Source: Acanthopleuribacter pedis
Lineage (GTDB): Bacteria > Acidobacteriota > Holophagae > Acanthopleuribacterales > Acanthopleuribacteraceae
DNA length: 64,000 bases
Direction: 5' to 3'
NCBI RefSeq assembly: GCF_017377855.1
Contig: NZ_JAFREP010000013.1
Span: 124,001-188,000, forward strand
The notes below the pieces were generated by a model. It had not been told where the DNA came from, made no database searches, and saw only the letters and a program-made list of their open reading frames with translations. This document shows positions 18,873 through 28,427 of the stretch, piece by piece. Made by a program: the position numbers and the translations under genes. Numbering within the stretch: position 1 is the first letter of the stretch; each line of letters starts with the position of its first letter.

Positions 18873-21209
18873 GTGTTGAAGCTCCACGTGATTCCCAGTG
18901 AAAGCGAACCTTTTTTTCATACAATTCGCGGCACGAACTTAATTATCGGCCGTTCGCCCGCTGCTGACTTGGTCATCTCCGAACAAAGCATTTCCCGCCG
19001 CCACGCGCGCCTTTTCCTGCGCAACCAAAAGTGGTTCATTGAAGATCTCGGCAGCCACAACGGAACCGTCGTCGACGATTACCTCGTTCGCCAACCCTAC
19101 GCACTTGAACCCGGCGCGGTGATCCGCCTTTCAACCACCAAAATTACCGTGGCCGAAAGCCAAGAAGAAGAAACCATTCCCAGCATTGATGACGACGACG
19201 ACGATACCCATCTCGCCTCACACCGTCTGTTCAAATCGGCCTCGGAAATGCTCGACAGCGCCCCCGGCGGCAACATTCTCACCGTCGAAGGTGAAAAAGA
19301 TCTGCGCAAAGCGGCGGACCGCCTCAAGCTGCTCAACGAAATCCACTCCGCGTTGTCGAAACCCATTACCCGCGAGGAACTGCTCGACCTGGTCCTCGAA
19401 CGCATCTTCGGTTTGCTCAACCCGGAAGAAGGCGCGGTCTACCTCAAAGGCGACGATGACGAATTTTACCCGGCGGCGACCCGTATTATCGAAGGCGTTA
19501 ACCGCACCTTTACCTTCTCACGCAGCCTGATCCGCGAGGTCACCGAAAAACGCGTGGCGGCACTGGTTGCCGACGCCGAAACGGACGAACGTTTTTCCCA
19601 TTCCCACAGCCTGGTCGGCACGGGCGTTCGCTCCCTCCTGGCCGCCCCCCTGCTGGACACGGAAGGTTCTCTCGGCATGATTGTGCTGGTTTCCCGCGTG
19701 TTCGTGCGCCAGTTCTCCGAGGACGACATGGCCCTGCTGGTTTCCCTCTCGGCCATCGCCGCCCTACACCTGCGCAACATGATGCTGGTGGAAAAATCGG
19801 CGGAACAGCTGCGCCAACTCAACCGCACGCTGGAACGCAAGGTCCAGGAACGCACCCGCGAACTGCAAGCGCGTAATGAAGAATTGGCCGGCCTCGACCG
19901 CGTTGTGCGCATGACCAACCGCGAATTCGCCCCCAACCGCGTCGTGCAAACCATCCTTGAACAAGGCATGATCCTCTTCCCGCAAACGGAACGCGGCGCT
20001 TTTCTCCAATGGCAGGAGCGCCGTCAGGAATTTGTTTATGCGGCGACCACCGGTTACGAAACCGACGCCCTTGACGACCTCAGCCTCACCCGCGAGCAAC
20101 TCGAAAGCGATTACCTCCATCCCCGTTGCGAGGTCCACCGAGGTATCTACCTCCACCGCCAGAGCCCGGAAGAAACCGTCTCACCCGATCCCGGCTCCAC
20201 CCTCACCATGACCATCAACCACCACAATGAACTGCTCGGCTGCCTAATCCTCGACTGTTTCTCCAGCACCGACGCCTTCGGCGAAGCCGACGCCAATAAG
20301 CTGGAACGCTACCGCGAACACGCGATTTCGGCACTGGCCAAAGCACGCGGCGTACAAGAACTCCACGACAAAAACGCCGAAATCTTGCGCAAGCAGAGCC
20401 AGTTGATCATGAAAGAGAAGATGGCCTCGATTGGGACCTTGGCGGCCGGCATCGCCCACGAAATCAAGAACCCGCTCAATTTCGTCAACAACTTGTCCGA
20501 GGTCGCCGACGAATTGCTGCGCGACCTCACCGAAAAGGTCCAACAACAGCAGGACAAACTCGACCCCGAGACTTTTGAAATCATGACCGACCTGATCCAC
20601 GACCTCGAGCTCAACGCCGGGGTCACGCGCGAGCAAGGCCGCAAAGCCGACCGCATCGTCACCAGCATGATGGATTTGGCCCAAACCTCCAGCAAAAGCT
20701 TCCGCAAGGTCGATTTCAACGCGCTGGTGGAAAAGTACACCCACATGGCGTACCACGGCATCAGCGGCATCGATCCCGAGAACCATCCCATCACCATCGA
20801 ACACGAGCTGGACAGCAACGTCGATCAAATCGACGTCGCCCCGCAAAGTATCAGCCGCACCGTGCTGAACTTAATCACCAACAGCCTCGAATCACTGATG
20901 CAAAAGTGCCAGAACCAAGGCCCCGACTACCAAGCCCGGGTCAAGGTACAAACCCGAAGTTTGGGCGAGTACATCACCCTTTCCGTATGGGACAACGGGC
21001 TTGGCATCCCCCACGATCACCGCAACCGCATCTTCACCCCGTTTTTCACCACCAAACCGGGCGGCAAAAACATCGGCCTGGGTTTGTCGATTGCCTACGA
21101 CATCGTGGTGCTGGAACACCACGGCCAATTTGAGGTGAAAACGGTGGAGGGCGAGTCCTGTGAAATGGTGCTGCGTTTCCCGCGCCGCCAACACACGACC
21201 CGCGAATAG
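18873..21209 (+). CDS. FHA-GAF-GAF histidine kinase
   Basis: GTG 18873 (CAAGGA six bases upstream, FHA beta-strand LKLHVIPSES immediately after) is the likely start; TTG at 18876 and ATG at 18711 are alternatives. The 778-residue cytoplasmic protein has an FHA domain (about 5-100; IIGRSPAAD, SISRRHARL, GSHNGTVVDD), an acidic linker, a GAF domain (about 140-300), a coiled coil (LERKVQERTRELQARNEEL) and a second GAF-like domain (about 335-490). The H-box is AAGIAHEIKNPLNF (H about 529), followed by HATPase_c with NLITNSLES, DNGLGIP and GGKNIGLGLSIAYD. There are no membrane segments. FHA binds phosphothreonine, so input may come from a Ser/Thr kinase. No response regulator is adjacent. Confidence 0.9.
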   Translation: MLKLHVIPSESEPFFHTIRGTNLIIGRSPAADLVISEQSISRRHARLFLRNQKWFIEDLGSHNGTVVDDYLVRQPYALEPGAVIRLSTTKITVAESQEEETIPSIDDDDDDTHLASHRLFKSASEMLDSAPGGNILTVEGEKDLRKAADRLKLLNEIHSALSKPITREELLDLVLERIFGLLNPEEGAVYLKGDDDEFYPAATRIIEGVNRTFTFSRSLIREVTEKRVAALVADAETDERFSHSHSLVGTGVRSLLAAPLLDTEGSLGMIVLVSRVFVRQFSEDDMALLVSLSAIAALHLRNMMLVEKSAEQLRQLNRTLERKVQERTRELQARNEELAGLDRVVRMTNREFAPNRVVQTILEQGMILFPQTERGAFLQWQERRQEFVYAATTGYETDALDDLSLTREQLESDYLHPRCEVHRGIYLHRQSPEETVSPDPGSTLTMTINHHNELLGCLILDCFSSTDAFGEADANKLERYREHAISALAKARGVQELHDKNAEILRKQSQLIMKEKMASIGTLAAGIAHEIKNPLNFVNNLSEVADELLRDLTEKVQQQQDKLDPETFEIMTDLIHDLELNAGVTREQGRKADRIVTSMMDLAQTSSKSFRKVDFNALVEKYTHMAYHGISGIDPENHPITIEHELDSNVDQIDVAPQSISRTVLNLITNSLESLMQKCQNQGPDYQARVKVQTRSLGEYITLSVWDNGLGIPHDHRNRIFTPFFTTKPGGKNIGLGLSIAYDIVVLEHHGQFEVKTVEGESCEMVLRFPRRQHTTRE

Positions 21210-21235
21210 CCGACCCCCGAAAAAACACCTTCGGT

Positions 21236-22516
21236 TTAATCCGCCGGCAACCCCAGATCCGTACGCAAAAGGACCCCCTCGGCCATCACACCCGCGACCC
21301 GCTGCAACGCCTCGAAATCCTCGAGCGGATTGCCCGCGACCAGCAGCAGATCGGCGCGTTTTCCCGGCGCAACCGTTCCAAGCTCGTCGGCCAAATCCAG
21401 GGCGGCCGCCGCGTCGCGGGTTGCCGCCGCCAGAATCGTTTCCCGACGCAAACCCATTTCATGCAAACGCTTCATTTCAATGAGCATGTCTCGCCCTTCA
21501 AAAATATAAGGTCCCGCGCCGGGGCTCACCAGAAAACGCACGCCTTCCCCTTCCAAAATGCGACAAATCCGCGCAAACCGACGCGCCAGGGCCTGCCGTT
21601 TCGCCAGGGCCTCAGGCCCTTTTTCGGGGTCGCGGCGGAGGGCGTCGACGCGCTCGCTAAAGTTCAGCCAGGCTTCCTTCTCGGCCGCCGCCAACGGCAA
21701 CCCCGCCGTCGCCCGCGGCACGCGACCTTCCAACAAGTCGATGCGAATCTGGTACCACTGCACGGTGGGGCAAAAAAACATGTTCCGCGCCCGCATCTCC
21801 CGGGCAAAACGACGCAGGCCCGCTTCGCCCTCTTCTTCTAGCAGCCGAACCAGACCCTCGGGATGTTCAATTGACCGCTGCCGGGCTTGAAGCACGGATG
21901 CGTGGGCAACACCGCCGACCAAATGGCCCGCGACAGGCAAGCCGTGCTCGGCGGCCCGCGCGGTTAAGCGCCGATAGGTCGCATCGTCAAAACCACCGAG
22001 AATTTTGATGAAGTCGTAACCAGCGGCGGCAAACTGATCGGCCAACAGCTCGGGTGCATGGGTCGCGGCCAAACGGCGGCCAATCGCGGGTGAGGCCAAA
22101 ACAAGGCGCGGCGCGGGCCATTCCCCGGCCAAGGCACGTGCCCGCCAGGACAGGTGCTCCGGGGCGCCGCGCATGGAACGGAGGGTGGTCACCCCCGCGC
22201 GCAAATAACGGGCAAAAGCCTTGCGCAACCGCGCTTCATCCCCCGGCTCGGGCAGGTGAACATGCATGTCAATGAGACCCGGCAACAGCACCTTGTCGCG
22301 CCCGTCAATCACCCGCAACCCGCGATGATCGCGGTCGGGTTGGTGCGCACCCACCTCGGTAATTCGGTTCCCCACCACGACCACATCCCGGCCGGGCAGC
22401 AGACCCGACCCGGCCACATCCAAAACGGCTACATTATTAAAGAGCACCGGCTCGTTCGCCAATACCGATGTCCACGACAGAACCAGGCTCCAAAAAATCC
22501 CACAAACCAAACGCAT
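21236..22516 (-). CDS. Secreted amidohydrolase with an altered metal site
   Basis: ATG 22516 follows GGAGAGGA and opens with the signal peptide MRLVCGIFWSLVLSWTSVLA; the longer frame to 22588 has no such features. The 426-residue product has the amidohydrolase frame: LLPGLIDMHVHLPEPGD (HxH), YDFIKILGG (Lys region), AGHLVGG, EHPEG, and the C-terminal GTVAPGKRADLLLV. Where the family has GTDxG or GSDAG, this protein reads FLVSPGAGP, so the Asp that acts as metal ligand and base is absent. It may be inactive or use another residue. The intact relative at 28428 offers a direct comparison. It converges with the histidine kinase gene, 26 bases apart. Confidence 0.82.
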   Translation of the reverse strand: MRLVCGIFWSLVLSWTSVLANEPVLFNNVAVLDVAGSGLLPGRDVVVVGNRITEVGAHQPDRDHRGLRVIDGRDKVLLPGLIDMHVHLPEPGDEARLRKAFARYLRAGVTTLRSMRGAPEHLSWRARALAGEWPAPRLVLASPAIGRRLAATHAPELLADQFAAAGYDFIKILGGFDDATYRRLTARAAEHGLPVAGHLVGGVAHASVLQARQRSIEHPEGLVRLLEEEGEAGLRRFAREMRARNMFFCPTVQWYQIRIDLLEGRVPRATAGLPLAAAEKEAWLNFSERVDALRRDPEKGPEALAKRQALARRFARICRILEGEGVRFLVSPGAGPYIFEGRDMLIEMKRLHEMGLRRETILAAATRDAAAALDLADELGTVAPGKRADLLLVAGNPLEDFEALQRVAGVMAEGVLLRTDLGLPAD

Positions 22517-23008
22517 GCGCCATCCTCTCCAATGAAAAAAGTAACCCCGGCCGGCCCCCACAAAATAAGGGCACCGGCCGAAGCACACTTAGTGTGGCTG
22601 AGAAGCCGCCGCGAATCGCCGCGCGGCAGTCTGGAATTGATGGCAACTCGGTGTTGCTTGTGTGTGAAGTGTGTGAGGCAATCGGGCCAAGAGGCCAAAG
22701 GGCGCACGGCGGCGAGGCGTAAAACCCAGGAGCGGCAAAAACCATCACGACGTGTTCAGTGACAGAGCCGACGGTCATACCGGGGCACCCATTGTAAAAA
22801 AACAGATAAGCTACGCCACAAGGCGTCAAATTGGCCCGTTCGAAATGCGTCGGAAACCGTTTCAAAAAATCTCACACCGCCTTCAAAATTACTCGGAATA
22901 TGCGAGATGGAACGGGGCGGCGCGGCGGCCTGAAAAGCAACACAATTCTCAAACCTTCTTCCGCGATGCGGCAAAGCGGACCCTATTTTTCCAGCAGGGT
23001 GCCTCGGC
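22517..23008. other. Intergenic region
   Basis: About 490 bases between the amidohydrolase start and the small membrane protein stop. Short overlapping frames on both strands have no supporting signals. Nothing else recognised. Confidence 0.45.
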
Positions 23009-23236
23009 TTAAGAATCGTCGCGATCCTGATCTTGCTCGTCTTGAAGGGTACCGCTCAGCAACTGACTCAAAATCGCAATGATCACGCAATAAACGATAA
23101 AGCCGCCAATGAAGAGGTTTGAGAAGAGGGTCTTGTCGACCCACTGCATGAAGGTAGCAACCGCCAAAAGGACACCAAGCACAATCCAAAGACCGGTCAA
23201 GCCAAAAATTAAATTTCGAATCTGATGCGAAGCCAA
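23009..23236 (-). CDS. Small two-helix membrane protein
   Basis: I place the start at TTG 23236 because AAGGAG lies seven bases upstream. The product is then a compact 75-residue protein beginning MASHQIRNLIFGLTGLW. Two hydrophobic segments (about 8-30 and 38-62) are followed by a very acidic tail (QDEQDQDRDDS). The longer frame to 23338 adds an unlikely Phe/Arg/Cys-rich stretch. The ATG inside the binding site opens another frame with no such pattern. Function unknown; it was not matched to a family. It is monocistronic, upstream of and divergent from the Oar-like receptor. Confidence 0.6.
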   Translation of the reverse strand: MASHQIRNLIFGLTGLWIVLGVLLAVATFMQWVDKTLFSNLFIGGFIVYCVIIAILSQLLSGTLQDEQDQDRDDS

Positions 23237-23838
23237 GCCACATCTCCTTAACAAAAATCTAAAAAAGTGAGCCCCGACAAATCGGGTGAAAGGGCCCAAA
23301 AAGGGAAAACAAAAGCGGCAAAAAAAACGGCTAACCACCGCGTTCCCATAGGATTAATTTACCACCGCAAGCCGCGGTAACCGAGGTCAAGTTTTGTAAA
23401 AGTATGGCCGGTGCGGTGGGAGGACGCTCACATTCTTTAACATTTTTTTAACAAAACTCTCAAAAGCCTCTAACAAAGCAATGGCAACCTTTGCGGGCTT
23501 TGATGAGGGCTGATGGATCCTGAACATACATCTCATCGTATCGGAAACCGTCATACAGATTCGACGACAACTGCCTGAGAACAGGCAAACCCACAAATGC
23601 GAGGCTGTTATCCAAAGAGCAAGCATTTCGACTTATTCCGAACAACTAGGGATCCATGTGCCGAACAGGCAGCATTGCCGCGGCCCTCGGATATCGGGGA
23701 GTGGTTCACTTGCCAGGAACCAACCCGGACAAAAGGACGGAGAGAGCGTCCAGCAGGATCATTCTCTCTGCCAAACGATGGAGAACGAGTTTGTCCCTAA
23801 AATCTGACCAACCTAAGCTCAAGCTTGGAGGGGAAGCA
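23237..23838. other. Divergent intergenic region and leader of the Oar-like receptor gene
   Basis: About 600 bases between two divergent genes. A small hairpin, ACCGC-AAGCC-GCGGT, lies near 23364. The last 250 bases upstream of 23839 are in frame with the receptor but show no coding character. No cobalamin or other riboswitch box is visible. Confidence 0.45.
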
Positions 23839-26800
23839 ATGAAGTATTTCAAATCTATGATGTGCATGCTGTGCATCACGTGGGCGTCCTTGGCCATGGC
23901 ACAAGGTGTAACGACCGCAAACTTGACGGGTGTCGTCGTCGACCCCAGCGATCAACCTCTGCCTGGCGCCGTTATCAACGGTGTTCACGAACCCACGGGC
24001 ACGCGTTACAGCGCGGTAAGTCGCGCGGATGGTCGTTTTGACCTTCGTAACGTACGCGTCGGCGGCCCCTACACGATTACCGCGAGCATGCCGGGTTTCA
24101 AAACCCAGCAGCAGAACAACCTCTACCTTAAGTTGGGCGACACCCAAAGTTTGAACTTCAAAATGACGGTTGACGCAATCGAGGAAACCTTGGTTGTTGT
24201 GGCTGAAACCAATGCCTTGATCAACGCCGGTCGCCAAGGTTCCGAGAGTAGCGTTTCTCAGGAATCCATCGAAAAATTACCCACCGTAAACCGCACCATC
24301 ACGGATTACACCCGCACCAACCCTTACTTCCAGGACTTCGACAGTGACGGCGGCGCCAGCACCTTCTCGGTAGCCGGCCGCAACAACCGTTACAACAGCA
24401 TCCTGATCGACGGCGCCGTTAACAACGACTTGTTTGGTTTGACCGCATCCGGCACCCCCGGCGGCCAGGCTGAAGCACCCCCCGTTTCCTTGGAAGCAAT
24501 CCAAGAGATCCAACTGCTGGTTTCTCCCTATGACGTCCGTCAGGGTGGTTTCTCCGGCGGCGGCGTGAACGCCATCACCAAGTCCGGCACCAACGATTTT
24601 TCCGGTAGTGTGTTCCACTACTCCAAAACCGACAGCCAATTCGGTGAATTCATCGGCGACGACGGCGACCCTGTTGAACTGGGCGACTTTGAAGAAACCC
24701 AAACCGGTTTCAGCATCGGCGGCCCCATCGTTAAAGACAAAATCTTTTTCTTTGCATCAGCCGAATCACGCCGTCGTGATGTACCCACCGGTTTTGAAAT
24801 TCGCGCCGACAACGCGTCCGGCAGCGGTCAGAACTTCGGTTTCTTCGCTGAAGCCCAAGAATTCATCGAAATCTTGAACGGCTACGGCTACGACCCAGGC
24901 GGCTTGAATGAAGTCACCCGCAACACCGACAACGACACCATCTTTGTTCGTTTCGACTTCAACATCGGTGACGCCCACCAGTTGACCCTGCGCCACAACT
25001 ACGTCGACGCCGAAAACCTGATCCTGAACCCCGATGCCTTCGCCTACAACTTCCCCGGCAACGCCCAGCTCTTCCCCAACGAAACCAACTCAACCGTGTT
25101 GCAGTTGAACAGTTCCTTGGGTGAGTTCTACAACGAATTCCGCGTTAGCTACCAAACCATCAAAGACCGTCGTACCGGTCAAGGCCAACCTTTCCCTTGG
25201 GTTGAGATCGAGAACATCGATCCCAACAATGTCTTCCCCAACGATGAGTTCAGGGGCCGGATCGGCGACGAGTTCGAAGCGGGCACTGAGCGTTTCTCGA
25301 CCGCCAACTCTTTGGACCAATCCATCATCGAGATCACCAACGATTTGACCTTCTTCCGTGGCGCGCACACGATCACCATCGGGACGCACAACGAGCTGTT
25401 CGATTTCGACAACCTCTTCATCCGCGAGAACTTCGGCGCCTACCAATTCGACACCCTCGAAGATTTCCGCAACGGTTGGGCGCGTCAGTACGACTACAGC
25501 TTCTCAGCCACCGACGATCCCAAACAGTCCGCCAAGTTTGACGCCCAACAATTGGGTTTCTACGTGGGCGACCAGTGGACCGTCAACCCCACGTTGACCG
25601 TCACCATGGGCCTGCGTGTCGACATTCCCTTGTTCCCGGATGAACCCACCCGCAACCCCGTCCTCGATACCTTCTCTTGGTACCGCGACAACCCCATCGA
25701 AAACCCCAACGCGCAGCTGGAAACCGGCGGCCTGAGCACCACCAACACGCCTGACGGCAACATGCTGTGGTCACCCCGTGTGGGTTTCAACTGGGACATC
25801 ACCGGCGACGGCACCCAGCAGTTGCGCGGCGGCGCCGGCGTATTCTCCGGTCGTACCCCTTACGTTTGGTTGTCCAACCAGTACGCCAACACCGGCATCG
25901 AGTTCACTCGGATTCGCGCAACGATTGACGGCGATGCTTCCAGGGACAACCACATTCCCTTTAATCCCGACCCCAACAACCAACCCGAATTCATTCCAGA
26001 CGTAGATATCGACACCAACGAAATCGACGTCATCGATCCCGACTTCAAGTTGCCCCAGGTGTTCCGCGGTAACTTGGCTTACGATCACGACCTCGGTTTC
26101 TGGGGTATTGTAGCCAGCGCGGAAGTCATCTTCTCTCAGAATATGAACGAAATTCTGTACCAGAACTTGAACATCATTCCTCAGCGCAACGCCGACGGCA
26201 GCATCGCAACCGCATTCGACGGGCGCCCCCTCTGGGAAAGCCAGGACAACGACCTGAGCGACGTGATCTACCTGACCAACACCAGCGAAGGTGATTCCGT
26301 TTCCTTCAACGTCAAGTTGGAGCGTCCTTGGCGCGACGGGTTCCAATGGTTCGTCAGCTACCTGCACAACTCTTCCGATTCCGTCAACGACGGCACCAGC
26401 AGCCAAGCCTTCTCCAACTGGCGCTTCGTACCCAACTCGGGCGATCCCAACAACCCCGAAACCGCCGCCTCTCGTTTCGGCATCGAAGATCGTTTCAGCG
26501 CTTCTGTTGCTTACGACTTCAAATTCGCCGACAACTACACCTTGACCGTGTCTGGTTTCTACAATGCCCAATCCGGTCGTCCCTTCTCCTATATCTTCAA
26601 CGGCGACGTCAACGGCGACGGCCAACGCAGCAACGACCTGTTGTACGTGCCCGCCACCATGGACGAAGTTGAGTGGCGAGGACCCCGTGAGATGAGCACC
26701 CAAGAGATCTGGGACACCTTCTCAGAGTTCGTAAACGCCGACGACGGCTTGAACTTCGGTGAAATCGCTTCCCGCAACAACAGCCGCGCACCTTGGCGCC

Positions 26801-27078
26801 ACCAGTTGGACTTGAGCGCTTCTTTGAAAGCCAAGTTCAACCGCTACAGTGTTCAGGCTTACGTGAACCTGTTCAACATCGCCAATCTCTTGGACGACGA
26901 AGACGGCTTGGTTGAGTACGTTAGCTTCAGCACCTTCCAGTTGATCCGCTACCGCGGCACCAACAGCGAAGGTAAGCCAATCTACCAACTGAATGCCACC
27001 GAACTGGACAACCGCTTCGAGACCGACCCCCTCCGTTCGCGCTGGCAGGGTCAATTCGGTCTGCGTTTCAGCTTCTAA
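23839..27078 (+). CDS. Oar-like TonB-dependent outer-membrane receptor
   Basis: ATG 23839 follows GGAGGGG and begins with the signal peptide MKYFKSMMCMLCITWASLAMA. The 1,079-residue product has an N-terminal carboxypeptidase-regulatory-like beta-sandwich (about 25-115: TANLTGVVVDPSDQPLPGAV, TITASMPGFK). A plug domain follows (about 120-270: SVAGRNNRYNSILIDGAVNN, ISPYDVRQGGFSGGGVNAIT-type). A 22-strand-type barrel ends in RWQGQFGLRFSF with a terminal Phe. This is the Oar/Cna-B-fused TonB receptor class common in Acidobacteriota and Myxococcota, thought to import or export large substrates such as oligosaccharides or proteins. The substrate is not predictable. A strong terminator follows, so it is monocistronic. 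Confidence 0.92.
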   Translation: MKYFKSMMCMLCITWASLAMAQGVTTANLTGVVVDPSDQPLPGAVINGVHEPTGTRYSAVSRADGRFDLRNVRVGGPYTITASMPGFKTQQQNNLYLKLGDTQSLNFKMTVDAIEETLVVVAETNALINAGRQGSESSVSQESIEKLPTVNRTITDYTRTNPYFQDFDSDGGASTFSVAGRNNRYNSILIDGAVNNDLFGLTASGTPGGQAEAPPVSLEAIQEIQLLVSPYDVRQGGFSGGGVNAITKSGTNDFSGSVFHYSKTDSQFGEFIGDDGDPVELGDFEETQTGFSIGGPIVKDKIFFFASAESRRRDVPTGFEIRADNASGSGQNFGFFAEAQEFIEILNGYGYDPGGLNEVTRNTDNDTIFVRFDFNIGDAHQLTLRHNYVDAENLILNPDAFAYNFPGNAQLFPNETNSTVLQLNSSLGEFYNEFRVSYQTIKDRRTGQGQPFPWVEIENIDPNNVFPNDEFRGRIGDEFEAGTERFSTANSLDQSIIEITNDLTFFRGAHTITIGTHNELFDFDNLFIRENFGAYQFDTLEDFRNGWARQYDYSFSATDDPKQSAKFDAQQLGFYVGDQWTVNPTLTVTMGLRVDIPLFPDEPTRNPVLDTFSWYRDNPIENPNAQLETGGLSTTNTPDGNMLWSPRVGFNWDITGDGTQQLRGGAGVFSGRTPYVWLSNQYANTGIEFTRIRATIDGDASRDNHIPFNPDPNNQPEFIPDVDIDTNEIDVIDPDFKLPQVFRGNLAYDHDLGFWGIVASAEVIFSQNMNEILYQNLNIIPQRNADGSIATAFDGRPLWESQDNDLSDVIYLTNTSEGDSVSFNVKLERPWRDGFQWFVSYLHNSSDSVNDGTSSQAFSNWRFVPNSGDPNNPETAASRFGIEDRFSASVAYDFKFADNYTLTVSGFYNAQSGRPFSYIFNGDVNGDGQRSNDLLYVPATMDEVEWRGPREMSTQEIWDTFSEFVNADDGLNFGEIASRNNSRAPWRHQLDLSASLKAKFNRYSVQAYVNLFNIANLLDDEDGLVEYVSFSTFQLIRYRGTNSEGKPIYQLNATELDNRFETDPLRSRWQGQFGLRFSF

Positions 27079-27122
27079 GCTGACGCACCCGAAACCAAGC
27101 TCATCCCGCTAACGCGGGTCTA

Positions 27123-27178
27123 GGGGTCGCTCCCGCACGCGCCACACTCGTTGGACGCGTTGGAGCGGCCCCTTTTTT
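27123..27178 (+). terminator. Rho-independent terminator of the Oar-like receptor gene
   Basis: GGGGTCGCTCC (27123-27133) pairs with GGAGCGGCCCC (27162-27172, one G-U) and is followed by TTTTTT. Confidence 0.85.
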
Positions 27179-27385
27179 ATGGGGTGTCGCCGAGCAGGGC
27201 CTCTTTTTTATCCGGGCCTCGGCGGCAATCGCCTTCCCTCCTCCTAACAAACGCCAAGCTTGCGAATACCAATCGTCACGGAAATGATCCTCCGTTCGTC
27301 TTTTTCCTTTCTCGTGAGAAGGTCCCGGTCTAAAGTAAACACTTCCTGCTAACCTAGCTCGCGAAGTGTGCACACCAACCCATCT

Positions 27386-28240
27386 ATGAACAACATCGCT
27401 CAACCCAACCCGACACCCAAACGACGGCGTCCCCTCGGCCAGATCCTCGTCTTTCTTCTTTTTCTGAGCGTGTGGGGTTTGTGGTTGTCCAATGAAACCG
27501 GTAAACGGGCGAATACCGACACCGCACCTGGTTCTGAACCCACGGTGACGTCCTTTTTACTGTTCCTCGATCCCGCGGCGGAAGCGGCCGGTTTTCGGCT
27601 CGAGCAGGTAACCGGCATCGTCACAGGTCACGGGCAACACCGCACCTTAGAACTCACCGGTTTGGTGCGCAACCAAAGCAAAAAAGCCGCACGCACCTTG
27701 ATCTTCACCATCCAGTTTTACGATCGCTTTGACCAAGCCGTGATACAGCGAACCCTTCCCTTTTGGGACGTACCCGCCGCGGCCATGCAGCCGGGCGATC
27801 CCGCAACCTTTCACCTACAACGCCGGCTCGATCCCTTTGTGACCTATGGACGCCTCCAATTAACCGACCTGCTCACCGAACCAATACCGCCCAAAACCGA
27901 ACATCAAACCCGCCGGCTAGCCGTCAAACAACACCTCGCCTTTGATTTGCGCGCGGCGACACCCTTGACCGAGGGCCCGCCACGAACCCTGGTGTCGCTC
28001 GCGGTGACCAACCACGCGGACAAGGCCGTTCAGGCCGCAAGCCTGACCCTCTCCGGCCTCGGCCGGCAAGGACGGACCCGCGCGCAAAAAACCCTAACCC
28101 TGACCACCGCCAACCTGCCCAGTGTCCTGGCCGGCGATCACCGGCTGTTACACGCGGTCCTTCATCACGAGGAACCCATCGCGGATTGGCACATCGAAGT
28201 CGTCTCCCTGGCTTACGTCCCAACCGGGCAAACAGAATAA
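27386..28240 (+). CDS. Membrane-anchored FxLYD-like protein of unknown function
   Basis: Start at ATG 27386 (an in-frame GTG at 27368 is possible; neither has a good binding site). The product of about 284 residues has a short basic N-terminus (PKRRRP), one transmembrane segment (LGQILVFLLFLSVWGLWL) and two beta-sandwich-like repeats outside. The first contains LELTGLVRNQSKKAARTLIF, then FYDRFDQ, which resembles the FxLYD pattern of ligand-binding extracellular domains. Likely anchored in the inner membrane facing the periplasm. The codon pattern matches its neighbours. Role unknown. Confidence 0.6.
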   Translation: MNNIAQPNPTPKRRRPLGQILVFLLFLSVWGLWLSNETGKRANTDTAPGSEPTVTSFLLFLDPAAEAAGFRLEQVTGIVTGHGQHRTLELTGLVRNQSKKAARTLIFTIQFYDRFDQAVIQRTLPFWDVPAAAMQPGDPATFHLQRRLDPFVTYGRLQLTDLLTEPIPPKTEHQTRRLAVKQHLAFDLRAATPLTEGPPRTLVSLAVTNHADKAVQAASLTLSGLGRQGRTRAQKTLTLTTANLPSVLAGDHRLLHAVLHHEEPIADWHIEVVSLAYVPTGQTE

Positions 28241-28427
28241 CCCTGCCCACGTGCGCCCAATCCCCCGATCTTCAGGTATTTGCCTCGCCTGACCCTTTGC
28301 GATATGCTCAGCGCATTCGTGTTCCCCCGGTGGCGCCACCCGCTTGCGTAACGACACCCCTTTCTTATGGCGCGTATCCCGGGACATGCGTCCCCCATGC
28401 CGTTTAATTCGCCCAGGAGGTCCCCTG

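Noticed and set aside
23592..23838. Riboswitch ahead of the TonB receptor
   Set aside because: No cobalamin-type or other consensus box could be found by eye.
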